Shown: positions 45,926-55,184 of the stretch, piece by piece
Layout of the letters: each line of letters starts with the position of its first letter
Position numbering within the stretch: the first letter of the stretch is position 1
Assembly (NCBI RefSeq): GCF_033436665.1
Contig: NZ_JAWQFO010000008.1
Location: forward strand, 62,001-126,000
Source: JAWQFO01 sp033436665
GTDB lineage: Bacteria > Pseudomonadota > Alphaproteobacteria > Rhodobacterales > Rhodobacteraceae
Length of the DNA: 64,000 nt
Direction: 5' to 3'
The notes under the pieces: model-generated
What the model saw: the letters and a program-made list of their open reading frames with translations, nothing else
Database searches by the model: none
What the model was told of the DNA's origin: nothing
Made by a program: the position numbers and the translations under genes

Positions 45926-47713
45926 ATGGCCGACGTCAAGACCAAGGAAGAGCGCGAAAAATCGCGTCGCATCGGCGCGCTGGGGGCCCTGTGGCCTTTC
46001 CTTTTGCCCTACCGGGGTCTCATCGCGCTGGCCGCTCTGGCTTTGGTCAGCACGGCAATGATCTCGCTGACGCTGCCGCTGGCGGTGCGCCGCGTGGTGG
46101 ACAACTTCGGCGCGCGTGACGCGGTGATCCTCGATCAGTATTTCGGCGCTGCCATCGTAATCGCGGCGCTCCTGGCCATCGGCACCGGCCTGCGATATGC
46201 GCTCGTCACCCGTCTAGGCGAACGGGTCGTCGCAGATATCCGCAAGGCGGTCTTCGACCGGGTGATCGGGATGAGCCCGTCGTTCTACGAGCGCATCATG
46301 ACCGGCGAGGTTCTCAGCCGCATCACCACCGACACGACGCTGATCCTGTCCGTGGTCGGATCAAGCGTATCCATCGCCTTGCGCAACCTGCTGATCTTCG
46401 TGGGCGGCATGGCCCTGATGCTGCTGACCTCGGCCAAGCTGACCGGGCTTGTTCTGCTCATCGTACCGGTCGTCGTGGTGCCGATCCTGACCTTGGGCCG
46501 TCGCCTGCGCGTTCTCAGCCGCGAGAACCAGGACTGGATCGCGGCCTCCTCGGGTCAGGCTTCCGAGGCGTTGGGCGCGGTCCAGACGGTGCAGGCCTAT
46601 ACCCATGAGAACGTTAGCCGGAGCGCCTTCGCCGGCGTGACCGAGAAATCCTTCGATGCCGCCATGCGCAGGGTCAACACGCGGGCGCTGATGACGGTGA
46701 TCGTGATCTTCCTGGTGTTTTCGGGCGTGGTCGGGGTGCTCTGGGTCGGCGCGCGCGACGTGCGCGCCGAGGACATGTCCGCAGGGGCGTTGGTGCAATT
46801 CGTGATCTACGCGATCATGGTCGCGGGCGCGGTGGCGGCGCTGTCGGAGATCTGGGGCGAATTGCAGCGCGCCGCGGGAGCGACCGAGCGCCTCGTGGAA
46901 CTGCTGCGCAGCATTGACGCCGTCTCCGACCCCGCGACCCCCGCCCAGCTGGCCCCCCCGGTGCGCGGCCGCATCGACTTCGAGGACGTGTCGTTTGCCT
47001 ACCCGGCGCGACCCGGCACGCAGGCGCTCGACCATGTGAGCCTGTCGATTTCGCCAGGCGAGACGGTGGCCTTCGTCGGCCCCTCGGGCGCGGGCAAGAC
47101 CACGATCATCCAGTTGCTCCTGCGATTCTACGATCCCGACACCGGGCGCATCACGCTCGACGGCGTCAACCTCGCTTCGCTGCGGCGCGACCATTTCCGC
47201 CGTCACGTCGCGCTGGTGCCGCAGGATCCGGTGATCTTCGCTGCCTCGGCGCGCGAGAACATCCGCTTCGGCCGCCCCGACGCGACAGATGCCGAGATCG
47301 AGGCGGCCGCGAAGGCGGCGGCGGCGCATGACTTCATCATGGCCCTGCCGGAGGGGTATGACAGTGGGCTCGGAGAGCGCGGCGTGATGCTGTCGGGCGG
47401 TCAGAAACAACGCATCGCCATTGCCCGTGCGATCTTGCGCGATGCGCCGGTGCTGCTGCTCGACGAAGCGACGAGCGCGCTCGATGCGGAAAGCGAGCGC
47501 GCGGTCCAGCATGCCGTCGACGAGGTCAGTTCCGGGCGTACCACCCTCATCGTCGCGCACCGCCTCGCCACGGTGAAGAAGGCCGACCGGATCGTCGTCA
47601 TGGACGAGGGGCGGATCGTCGCCGTCGGATCGCATGGCGAGCTGGTGTCGGGCGGCGGGCTTTATGCCCGTCTCGCGCAACTGCAGTTCACGGACGGGCT
47701 GGCCGCGGAATAG
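45926..47713 (+). CDS. ABC transporter, fused permease-ATPase (MsbA/lipid exporter type)
   Basis: The 595-residue half-transporter has six transmembrane segments in residues 25-320 and a C-terminal ATPase. Walker A is VGPSGAGKTTIIQL, the Q loop is VPQDPVIFA, the ABC signature is LSGGQKQRIAIARA and Walker B is VLLLDEATSAL. It probably works as a homodimer exporting a lipid or hydrophobic compound; the substrate is not predictable. The ATG at 45926 follows GAAGGGAG. It is the only gene of its kind nearby and is followed by an acyl-CoA synthetase gene 147 bp away. Confidence 0.92.
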   Translation: MADVKTKEEREKSRRIGALGALWPFLLPYRGLIALAALALVSTAMISLTLPLAVRRVVDNFGARDAVILDQYFGAAIVIAALLAIGTGLRYALVTRLGERVVADIRKAVFDRVIGMSPSFYERIMTGEVLSRITTDTTLILSVVGSSVSIALRNLLIFVGGMALMLLTSAKLTGLVLLIVPVVVVPILTLGRRLRVLSRENQDWIAASSGQASEALGAVQTVQAYTHENVSRSAFAGVTEKSFDAAMRRVNTRALMTVIVIFLVFSGVVGVLWVGARDVRAEDMSAGALVQFVIYAIMVAGAVAALSEIWGELQRAAGATERLVELLRSIDAVSDPATPAQLAPPVRGRIDFEDVSFAYPARPGTQALDHVSLSISPGETVAFVGPSGAGKTTIIQLLLRFYDPDTGRITLDGVNLASLRRDHFRRHVALVPQDPVIFAASARENIRFGRPDATDAEIEAAAKAAAAHDFIMALPEGYDSGLGERGVMLSGGQKQRIAIARAILRDAPVLLLDEATSALDAESERAVQHAVDEVSSGRTTLIVAHRLATVKKADRIVVMDEGRIVAVGSHGELVSGGGLYARLAQLQFTDGLAAE

Positions 47714-47860
47714 CGCGGGCAACATCGTCGCCGGAACGCCACGTCATGACCTTGCGATTACGCGACGTTGGCCGGCGTCGCGCCCTTGCTCTTTCCGGGG
47801 ACCGCCGCCATCCTTCCGCTCGCGCAGGATGTGCGCCTTTCGGCTTTGGGAGGAGGACCG

Positions 47861-49756
47861 ATGACGTTTGCCGGTATCGAGGATCGCAACGCGATCGAGG
47901 CGGAAATGCCGTGGTCCAACCGTGACCTGCCCAAGACACTTTACGCGATGCTCGAACGCACGGCGAAGAAGTTCCCGTCGCACCGCGCGGTAAGCTACCA
48001 GCTTCTTTCAGGACCGACGGACAAGGCGGAAACGCTGACCTGGACCGATCTGCACGCGCAGGTGACGCAGGCGGCGAACCTCTTTCGTAACCTCGGGGTC
48101 GGTCCGGACGACGTGGTGGCCTACGTCCTGCCCAACTGCAACGAGACAGTCATCACCATGCTCGGCGGCGCCGTCGCGGGCATCGTGAACCCGATCAACC
48201 CGCTGCTCGACGCCGAGCAGATCGGCTCGATCCTGCGCGAGACCAACGCCAAGGTCGTCGTCACCTTGCGCTCTTTCCCGAAGACCGACGTGGCCGACAA
48301 GACCGCCGAGGCGGTGGCGCTGGCGCCCAACGTGTCGACCGTGCTGGAAGTTGACCTGCTGAGCTACCTGACCCCGCCGAAGTCGTGGATCGTGCCGCTG
48401 ATCCGCCCCAAGCGGAAGGTCAAGAACCAGGCGAAATACCTGAACTTCCGGGCCGAGCTTTCGCGCCAGCCGAAGTCGCTGTCCTTCGAGGATCCGCAGG
48501 AAGATCGCGTGGCCTGCTATTTCCATACCGGCGGCACGACCGGCATGCCGAAAGTGGCGCAGCACCGCTATTCCGGGCTGCTCTACAACGGCTGGATCGG
48601 CACCAAGCTCCTTTTCACCGAAGAAGACAACATCATCTGTCCGCTGCCGCTGTTTCACGTCTTCGCCTGCCACGTGATCCTGATCGCAGCGGTGGTCTCG
48701 GGCGCGCATGTCATCTTCCCGACGCCGCAGGGGTACCGCGGCGAGGGTGTCTTCGACAATTTCTGGAAACTCGTCGAGCGCTGGAAGGTCACCTTCATCA
48801 TCACCGTACCCACCGCGATCTCGGCGATGATGCAACGGCCCATCGATGCAGACGTGAGTTCGGTCAAGACCGCGTTCTCGGGTTCGGCCCCGCTGCCACT
48901 GGAGCTGTTCCGGCGCTTCGAGAAAGCCACCGGCGTCACGCTCGTCGAGGGTTACGGTCTGACCGAAGCGACCTGTCTCGTCTCCTGCAACCCGGTCGAC
49001 GGCGAGAAGAAGGTCGGCAGCATCGGCGTGCCGTTCCCCTATTGCGACGTGAAGATCTACAAGACCACCGAGGATGGCCCGATCGAGGCCGGGACCGACG
49101 AGGTTGGCGAGATCTGCGTGTCGAACCCGGGCGTCTACGTCGGGCACACCTACACCGAGGACGCCAAGAACCGCGATCTTTTCTACGGAGACTTCCTGCG
49201 CACCGGCGACCTCGGCCGGGTGGACGCGGACGGCTATCTCTGGATCACCGGGCGCGCGAAGGACCTGATTATCCGCGGGGGTCACAACATCGACCCCGCC
49301 GAGATCGAGGAGGCGCTGCTGCATCACGATGCCGTCGCCTTCGCGGGTGCCATCGGCCAGCCCGACGCGCATTCCGGCGAGGTGCCCTGCGCCTTCGTCG
49401 AACTGGTCGATGGAGCCAGTGTGACCGAGGCTGAGTTGATGGAGTTCTGCCAGAGCCGCGTGCACGAGCGCGCCGCCCGGCCAAAGCATCTGACGATCAT
49501 GCCCGAACTGCCCAAGACCGCCGTCGGCAAGATCTTCAAGCCCGATCTCAGGAAACATGCGATCACGCGGGTCTACAACGACGCGCTCGAAAAGGCCGGG
49601 GTCGCCGCGCGCGTCGCGCAGGTCATCGACGACCGCAAGCGCGGACTGGTGGCGCAGGTCGCACCGAACGGCGCCAGCGAGGCGGCGATCGGCGAGGTGC
49701 TCAACGCCTTCGTTCAGCGTTGGGAAGTTACCGAAAGCTCGGTCGAAGCGGCCTGA
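47861..49756 (+). CDS. AMP-dependent acyl-CoA synthetase
   Basis: The 631-residue adenylating enzyme activates a carboxylic acid to its CoA thioester via an acyl-AMP. Motifs are CYFHTGGTTGMPKVAQHRY (P-loop-like), FSGSAPLP, LVEGYGLTEATC, GDLGRVDADGYLWITGR and the C-terminal Lys in PKTAVGKIFKPDLRK. The ATG at 47861 follows GGGAGGAGG and is better than the in-frame upstream start. The chain length of the acid is unknown; a medium- or long-chain fatty acid is typical. It may work with beta-oxidation and hence ETF-QO. Confidence 0.92.
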   Translation: MTFAGIEDRNAIEAEMPWSNRDLPKTLYAMLERTAKKFPSHRAVSYQLLSGPTDKAETLTWTDLHAQVTQAANLFRNLGVGPDDVVAYVLPNCNETVITMLGGAVAGIVNPINPLLDAEQIGSILRETNAKVVVTLRSFPKTDVADKTAEAVALAPNVSTVLEVDLLSYLTPPKSWIVPLIRPKRKVKNQAKYLNFRAELSRQPKSLSFEDPQEDRVACYFHTGGTTGMPKVAQHRYSGLLYNGWIGTKLLFTEEDNIICPLPLFHVFACHVILIAAVVSGAHVIFPTPQGYRGEGVFDNFWKLVERWKVTFIITVPTAISAMMQRPIDADVSSVKTAFSGSAPLPLELFRRFEKATGVTLVEGYGLTEATCLVSCNPVDGEKKVGSIGVPFPYCDVKIYKTTEDGPIEAGTDEVGEICVSNPGVYVGHTYTEDAKNRDLFYGDFLRTGDLGRVDADGYLWITGRAKDLIIRGGHNIDPAEIEEALLHHDAVAFAGAIGQPDAHSGEVPCAFVELVDGASVTEAELMEFCQSRVHERAARPKHLTIMPELPKTAVGKIFKPDLRKHAITRVYNDALEKAGVAARVAQVIDDRKRGLVAQVAPNGASEAAIGEVLNAFVQRWEVTESSVEAA

Positions 49757-49869
49757 CGGTTTCGCCCGCGCGTCCTCGGAAACGTGATGGCCTGACTGGT
49801 CTCGCGGCTCGACAGGCGCAGAGGTCCACGCTACCAACCCCGCAGGACGAGGCAGCACGGGCAGGTGAC

Positions 49870-50511
49870 ATGCTGACTGACATCGGAAAAGCCGCCGTGG
49901 CGGTTCTTTGCGCCGCGGTGCTCGCAGGCTGCGCGGAGCAGGGGCCTCAGGTTGCGCCCGGGACGCCCAGCCTCGCGGTGGCGCAAGCCTCACCGTCGGC
50001 AGTCGAGACCAGCGCCGACGAACAGGAAATCGCGACACTGGCCGGGCTGATCCGCAGTCTGGGCCCTTCCGTCGATGCCGAAGAGGCCGCGCGCGCCGCG
50101 CGGATCTCGCTGCTCTACCCGCGAGAGTTGCGCAGCCGCTACGGTGTCACCGACCCCCCGATCATTCACAACATCAAGGTCAACTCGGGCCAGCGGCCGC
50201 GCGGGCTGTGCTGGCACTGGGCCGAGGACATGGAAAAGCGGCTGAAGTCCGAGAACTTCCGCACCCTCGACATCCAGCGCGCCATCGCCAACGCCGGCAA
50301 CCCGCTTCGGCTCGAGCACTCGACGGCTTTGATCACGGCCAAGGGCGATCCGTGGGATGCCGGGGTTGTGGTCGACCCGTGGCGCGACGGTGGCGACCTC
50401 TACTGGTCGACCGTGCCGCAGGACACGCGCTATCCCTGGCGTGCGCAACGCGAGGTGCTGGCCGAAAAACGCAAGCGCAAGGCCGCGGGCACCCAGCGCA
50501 ACGGGGCCTGA
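49870..50511 (+). CDS. Predicted lipoprotein, family unknown
   Basis: The 213-residue protein has a lipoprotein signal peptide with the lipobox LAGC (Cys near residue 20), so it should be anchored in the outer or inner membrane. After a linker of about 30 residues, the conserved part reads YPRELRSRYGVTDPPIIHNI, RPRGLCWHWAEDM and HSTALITAKGDPWDAGVVVDP. I recognise this pattern from other Rhodobacteraceae proteins but no function is known. Confidence 0.8.
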   Translation: MLTDIGKAAVAVLCAAVLAGCAEQGPQVAPGTPSLAVAQASPSAVETSADEQEIATLAGLIRSLGPSVDAEEAARAARISLLYPRELRSRYGVTDPPIIHNIKVNSGQRPRGLCWHWAEDMEKRLKSENFRTLDIQRAIANAGNPLRLEHSTALITAKGDPWDAGVVVDPWRDGGDLYWSTVPQDTRYPWRAQREVLAEKRKRKAAGTQRNGA

Positions 50512-50606
50512 CGCGTCCGCCAGAAGCCCGAAGCTTTGACAGACGACCGGGGCTGGCCTATCCCGAATTGCGGGGACAGGAGGCGATAAATGCGTTCGGC
50601 CAGGTC

Positions 50607-51209
50607 ATGAGCAGGCTCGTCGAAGGGCCGGACGGGCAGCCGCGGTGCGGCTGGTGTGCAGCGGCGCCGGAGTTCTTCGACTACCATGACCGCGAATGGG
50701 GCTACCCGGTCGGCGACGATACCCGGCTGTTCGAAAAGCTCTGTCTCGAGAGTTTCCAGTCGGGTCTCAGCTGGCGCACGATCCTGGCCAAGCGCGAGAA
50801 TTTCCGCGCGGCCTTCGCAAGGTTCGACTTCGGCGCGGTCGCGCGCTTTGACGACACCGACCGGGCCCGGCTGCTCGCGGATGCGGGCATCGTCCGGCAC
50901 CGCGGCAAGATCGACGCAGTCATCAACAACGCGCAGCGTTGCGTCGAACTGGTGAAAGCCGAGGGATCGCTCGCGGACTTCGTGTGGCGCTACGAATCCG
51001 ACGACGGCGCCCCGCCACAAAGCCGCTCGACCTCGCCCGCTTCGGTTGCCCTGTCGAAAGAGCTGAAGAAACGCGGCTGGAAATTCGTCGGACCAACCAC
51101 CGTCTTCGCCTTCATGCAGGCGATGGGACTGCTCAACGACCACGCCGAGGGCTGCGCGATGCGTTCGAAGGCCGAGGCCGCGCGACAGGCATTTGTCAGG
51201 CCCCAATGA
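50607..51209 (+). CDS. tag: DNA-3-methyladenine glycosylase I
   Basis: Tag removes 3-methyladenine from alkylated DNA. The 200-residue protein has the zinc-site start PRCGWCAAAPEFFDYHDREWG, the catalytic region FEKLCLESFQSGLSWRTILAKRE-type block and the zinc His/Cys near the end (DHAEGCAM). The ATG at 50607 gives the family length; a larger in-frame extension overlaps the lipoprotein gene in another frame. Confidence 0.95.
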   Translation: MSRLVEGPDGQPRCGWCAAAPEFFDYHDREWGYPVGDDTRLFEKLCLESFQSGLSWRTILAKRENFRAAFARFDFGAVARFDDTDRARLLADAGIVRHRGKIDAVINNAQRCVELVKAEGSLADFVWRYESDDGAPPQSRSTSPASVALSKELKKRGWKFVGPTTVFAFMQAMGLLNDHAEGCAMRSKAEAARQAFVRPQ

Positions 51210-51225
51210 CCCGGGAGCGCAGAAG

Positions 51226-51654
51226 ATGACCGCCATGATAACCTATCGCGCCGCCGTCGACCCGGCGGATTGCGATTTTCTGGGGCACATGAACGTCTCG
51301 CGTTACTTTGCCGCCTGTTCGGATGGGGTGTTCAACCTGCAGGCCGAACTCGGGCTGACGGCGCAGGACATGCGACACGGGCGGCGATTGTCCTTCGCCG
51401 TCGTTCATGCCGAAAGCGACTTCCGAGCCGAATTGTCGGCGGGCGACTCGATCTATCTCGAGACGGCGATCCTGGCCGTCGGGTCGAAGTCGATGACGTT
51501 CCGACATCGGCTTTGCCGCGTGGCGGATCGCAAGCTTGCCTTCGAGACCGTGTTCAAATGCGTGATGCTTTCACTCGATAGCCGAACGGCGCAGCCGATC
51601 CCGGACGACGTCCGCGAGAAGGCGAGCGCGTTCCGGATCGAAGCGGACAGTTGA
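51226..51654 (+). CDS. Hotdog-fold acyl-CoA thioesterase (4-hydroxybenzoyl-CoA thioesterase type)
   Basis: The 142-residue protein has the hotdog pattern of the 4HBT family: VDPADCDFLGHMNVSRYFAA (Asp in DFLGHMN), VVHAESDFRAELSAGDSIYLET and FRHRLCRVADRKLAFET. It probably hydrolyses an acyl-CoA or ACP thioester; the substrate is unknown. It begins 16 bp after tag and converges on the ABC ATPase gene. Confidence 0.87.
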   Translation: MTAMITYRAAVDPADCDFLGHMNVSRYFAACSDGVFNLQAELGLTAQDMRHGRRLSFAVVHAESDFRAELSAGDSIYLETAILAVGSKSMTFRHRLCRVADRKLAFETVFKCVMLSLDSRTAQPIPDDVREKASAFRIEADS

Positions 51655-51661
51655 ACTTCGG

Positions 51662-53311
51662 TTAGTGCCCCGCGCTTTCCATCTTGCGGTGTTCGATGAC
51701 CTCTTCCAGCCAGCCCAGTTTCATTTCCGGAACCGATGATAGAAGCAGGTCGGTGTAGTCGTCGAAAGGCGGCGACAGGACCTGGCTTTTCGGCCCGTAG
51801 CGCACGACCGAGCCCTTGTACATCACCGCGATGCTGTCGGCGATGGCGCGCACCGTGGCGAGGTCATGGGTAATGAAGAGATAGGCCACGTCCTCGATCT
51901 TCTGCAGGTTCAACAGCAGCTTGAGGATACCGTCGGCGACCAGCGGGTCGAGCGCCGAAGTGACCTCGTCGCAGATGATCATGCGTGGCTTGGCCGCCAG
52001 CGCCCGGGCGATGCAGACGCGCTGCTTCTGCCCGCCCGACAGTTCCGCGGGGTAGCGGTCCTGGAAGCCGCTGCCGAGCTCGATCTCGTCGAGCAGTTCC
52101 TGGATCCGCTTCTGCTTCTCTGCGCCCTTGAGGCCGAAATAGAACTCCAGCGGCCGTCCGATGATCGTGCCGACGGTCTGGCGCGGGTTCATCGCCGTGT
52201 CGGCCATCTGGTAGATCATCTGCAACTCGCGCAGGTCTTCCAGAGGCCGCGCCGCGAGATCCGGCGTCAGTGTCCGCCCGGCGAAGGTGATCTGTCCGGT
52301 CTTCGGCGGCAGAAGTCCGGTGATGACCCGCGCGAGCGTGGATTTGCCCGACCCGCTTTCGCCGACGACGGCGAGGGTCTGGCCCGGGTGCAACTCGACG
52401 CTGACATCCTTGAGCACGTCGAAGCTGGTGCCGCGGTAGCGCGCGGTCACGTTCTCGACTTTCAGCACCGGCTCGGGCGTCGGCTGCTTTTCCTCGTGGC
52501 GGATCGAGCGGACCGAAACCAGCGCCTTGGTGTAGTCTTCGCGCGGGGCGTTGATGATCTGGTCGGTGGTGCCGTATTCGACCATAGTGCCCTGCTGCAG
52601 AACCATGATGTGATCGCTGACCTGGGCGACCACGGCGAGGTCGTGGGTGATGTAAAGCGCCGCGACGCCGGTGTCGTGGATCGCTTCCTTGATCGCCGCC
52701 AGAACGTCGATCTGTGTCGTCACGTCGAGCGCGGTCGTGGGTTCGTCGAAGACCACGAGGTCGGGCTGCGGACACAGGGCAAGGGCGGTCATGCAGCGTT
52801 GCAGCTGCCCACCCGAAACCTGGTGCGGATAGCGGTTGCCGATGCGTTCGGGGTCGGGCAGGCCGAGCTTGCGGAACAGTTCGACCGCGCGTGCCTCGGC
52901 TTCCTTGCGCGAGAACTTGCCCTGGAAGATCGCGGCCTCGGTGACCTGCTCCATGATCTGCTTGGCCGGGTTGAACGAGGCGGCGGCGGATTGCGAGACG
53001 TAGGTGACCTCGGCCCCGCGCAACCGGCGCACGTCGCGGAAGCCGGATTTCAGGATGTCGCGCCCGTTGACCCAGACCTCGCCGCCGGTGATCTCGACTC
53101 CGCCGCGCCCGTAGGCCATCGAGGCGAGGCCGATGGTCGATTTGCCGGCCCCGGATTCACCGATCAGGCCCAGTACCTTGCCGCGTTCGAGATCGAAATC
53201 GACGCCATGCACGATCTCGATCTCGCGCGGGCGCTCTCCCGGCGGGTAGATCGTCGCGCCGATCTTGAGGTCGCGCACCTTCAGAAGCGGCTGGTTTGCG
53301 TCGATGGTCAT
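51662..53311 (-). CDS. Peptide ABC importer, dual ATPase subunit (DppDF-type fusion)
   Basis: The 549-residue protein carries two ATPase domains in one chain, as in YejF/GsiA. Domain 1 has Walker A GESGAGKSTIGLA, signature VSGGQLQRCMTAL and LVVFDEPTTALD. Domain 2 has GESGSGKSTLARV, SGGQKQRVCIARAL and IICDEVTSALD. It powers uptake through the two permeases upstream. The start overlaps the end of the permease gene (ATGA). Confidence 0.95.
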   Translation of the reverse strand: MTIDANQPLLKVRDLKIGATIYPPGERPREIEIVHGVDFDLERGKVLGLIGESGAGKSTIGLASMAYGRGGVEITGGEVWVNGRDILKSGFRDVRRLRGAEVTYVSQSAAASFNPAKQIMEQVTEAAIFQGKFSRKEAEARAVELFRKLGLPDPERIGNRYPHQVSGGQLQRCMTALALCPQPDLVVFDEPTTALDVTTQIDVLAAIKEAIHDTGVAALYITHDLAVVAQVSDHIMVLQQGTMVEYGTTDQIINAPREDYTKALVSVRSIRHEEKQPTPEPVLKVENVTARYRGTSFDVLKDVSVELHPGQTLAVVGESGSGKSTLARVITGLLPPKTGQITFAGRTLTPDLAARPLEDLRELQMIYQMADTAMNPRQTVGTIIGRPLEFYFGLKGAEKQKRIQELLDEIELGSGFQDRYPAELSGGQKQRVCIARALAAKPRMIICDEVTSALDPLVADGILKLLLNLQKIEDVAYLFITHDLATVRAIADSIAVMYKGSVVRYGPKSQVLSPPFDDYTDLLLSSVPEMKLGWLEEVIEHRKMESAGH

Positions 53312-54120
53312 CCGCGGCCTCCTTTCAGCGAGGTGGTGCGGTTCAGGATCCAGTCCGCCACCAGGTTGATCGAGATGCACAGCACGGCGATGGCATAGGC
53401 CGGGTAGAGTGCCGCCTGGATGCCGTAGTTGATGCCTTCCTTGTTCTCCTTCACGATGCCACCCCAGTCCGCCTGCGGCGGTTGCACGCCGAGACCGAGG
53501 AAGGACAGAGTCGAGACGAAGAGCACCGCGAAGATGAAGCGCAGGCCCATCTCGGCGATCAGGGGCGACAGCGCGTTGGGCAGGATCTCGCGGAAGATGA
53601 TCCAGCCGATCTTTTCGCCGCGCAGGCGCGCCGCCTCGACGTAATCCATCACCGTGATGTCGACAGCCACGGCCCGGGCAAGGCGATAGACCCGCGTGCT
53701 GTCGAGCAGGCCCATGATCAGGATCAGCATGAAGATCGTCGAGGGCATCACCGACAGCACGACCAGCGCGAAGATCAGCGTCGGAATCGACATCACGAGA
53801 TCGACGAAGCGCGACAGCGCCTGGTCGACCCAACCGCCGGAGACGGCGGCGAAGAAGCCCAGCACCGAGCCGGTCACGAAGCTGAGGATGGTGGCGGCGG
53901 TGGCGATGAAGATCGTCGTGCGCCCTCCGTAGATCATCCGGGTCAGCAGGTCGCGCCCGATACTGTCGGTGCCGATCAGGTGTTCGGGCGAGGACGGCTC
54001 CCAGACGTCGCCGACCACTTCGGCCATGCCATAGGGTGCGATCAAGGGCGCGAAGACCGCCATCAGGAAGAAGACCGCGGTGAAGAAGAGGCCGATGAGA
54101 GCCCCGAGGGGGATCCTCAT
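53308..54120 (-). CDS. Peptide ABC importer, permease (DppC type)
   Basis: The 270-residue permease has five to six hydrophobic segments and the EAA loop DYVEAARLRGEKIGWIIFREI, with the N-terminal HLIGTDSIGRDLLTRMIYGGR typical of DppC/OppC. The ATG at 54120 has a good GGGAGG site; an ATG at 54135 would add five residues. It belongs to the same minus-strand unit as the ATPase (overlap) and the second permease. Confidence 0.94.
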   Translation of the reverse strand: MRIPLGALIGLFFTAVFFLMAVFAPLIAPYGMAEVVGDVWEPSSPEHLIGTDSIGRDLLTRMIYGGRTTIFIATAATILSFVTGSVLGFFAAVSGGWVDQALSRFVDLVMSIPTLIFALVVLSVMPSTIFMLILIMGLLDSTRVYRLARAVAVDITVMDYVEAARLRGEKIGWIIFREILPNALSPLIAEMGLRFIFAVLFVSTLSFLGLGVQPPQADWGGIVKENKEGINYGIQAALYPAYAIAVLCISINLVADWILNRTTSLKGGRG

Positions 54121-54214
54121 GCGATGGCCTCCCATGCCTTTGCGGGGGTCGGTGCGCCGGAGTGCGGTGCGCTAGTGCAACCCCGCGCTTTCGCAAGATA
54201 TGACTGCGCGGCCT

Positions 54215-55171
54215 TCATTTGGGGTGCCTCAGGCGCGGGTTCGCGAGGATCGACACGATGTCGGCGATCAGGTTCAACCCGATGTAGACGGCGGCGAAGA
54301 TGAGCCCGCAGGCCTGCACCACAGGCACGTCGCGCTTGGAGACGTGATCGACGAGGTACTGGCCCATGCCGGGATAGGCAAAGACCACCTCGACCACGAC
54401 GACGCCGACGATGAGATAGGCGAGGTTCAGCATCACCACGTTCACGATCGGGGCGATGGCATTCGGAAAGGCGTGGCGGCGGATGATCTTGAGCATGCCG
54501 AGACCTTTCAGCTCGGCAGTCTCGACATAGGCCGATTGCATCACGTTCAGGATCGCGGCGCGGGTCATGCGCATCATGTGGGCAAGCACGACGAGGATCA
54601 GCACCATGACCGGAATCGCGATGGCGTTGAGCTTCTGGCCCAGCGTCATGCTGTCATTGATGATCGACACCGAGGAGAACCAGCCAAGCTGGATCGCGAT
54701 CCAGTAGACCAGCAGGTAGCCGATCATGAATTCCGGGATCGAGATAGTGGTCAGCGTCACTGCCGAGATCAGCCGGTCGGGCCAGCGGTCCTTGAAGCGC
54801 ACGGCGATGAGGCCGAGAAAGATTGCCAGCGGCACCGCGATCAGCGCGGCCCAAAAGGCGAGGAACAGCGTGTTCTTGAGCCGCGTGCCGAGGCTTTCGG
54901 CGATGTCGCGGCCATTGGTCAGCGCCGTGCCGAGATCGCCCTGCAGGAAGTTGCCGAGCCATGTGAAGTAACGGCTGAGCGCCGGTTCGTCGAGACCAAG
55001 CTCGCGACGCAGGTTCGCGAGCGCCTCGGGGGTCGCGGACTGACCGAGAATGGATTGCGCCACGTCGCCGGGAAGGATCGAGGTGCCCCAGAAGATCAGG
55101 GCCGAGGCGGCGAAGAGCAGCAGAAGGCCCAGCGCAAGGCGCTGGGCGATCAGTTTCAGGATGGGGTGCAT
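54215..55171 (-). CDS. Peptide ABC importer, permease (DppB type)
   Basis: The 318-residue permease has an N-terminal segment LIAQRLALGLLLLFAASALIFW and the DppB/OppB EAA loop YVETAELKGLGMLKIIRRHAF. VVVEVVFAYPGMGQYLVDHVSKRD is the family C-terminal block. It is 14 bp downstream of the binding-protein gene and 94 bp upstream of the DppC-type gene. Confidence 0.94.
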   Translation of the reverse strand: MHPILKLIAQRLALGLLLLFAASALIFWGTSILPGDVAQSILGQSATPEALANLRRELGLDEPALSRYFTWLGNFLQGDLGTALTNGRDIAESLGTRLKNTLFLAFWAALIAVPLAIFLGLIAVRFKDRWPDRLISAVTLTTISIPEFMIGYLLVYWIAIQLGWFSSVSIINDSMTLGQKLNAIAIPVMVLILVVLAHMMRMTRAAILNVMQSAYVETAELKGLGMLKIIRRHAFPNAIAPIVNVVMLNLAYLIVGVVVVEVVFAYPGMGQYLVDHVSKRDVPVVQACGLIFAAVYIGLNLIADIVSILANPRLRHPK

Positions 55172-55184
55172 ACGCCGAGAACCC

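Noticed and set aside
48008..50038. 676-residue minus-strand frame over the acyl-CoA synthetase
   Set aside because: Antisense to a clear enzyme; basic, low-complexity translation.
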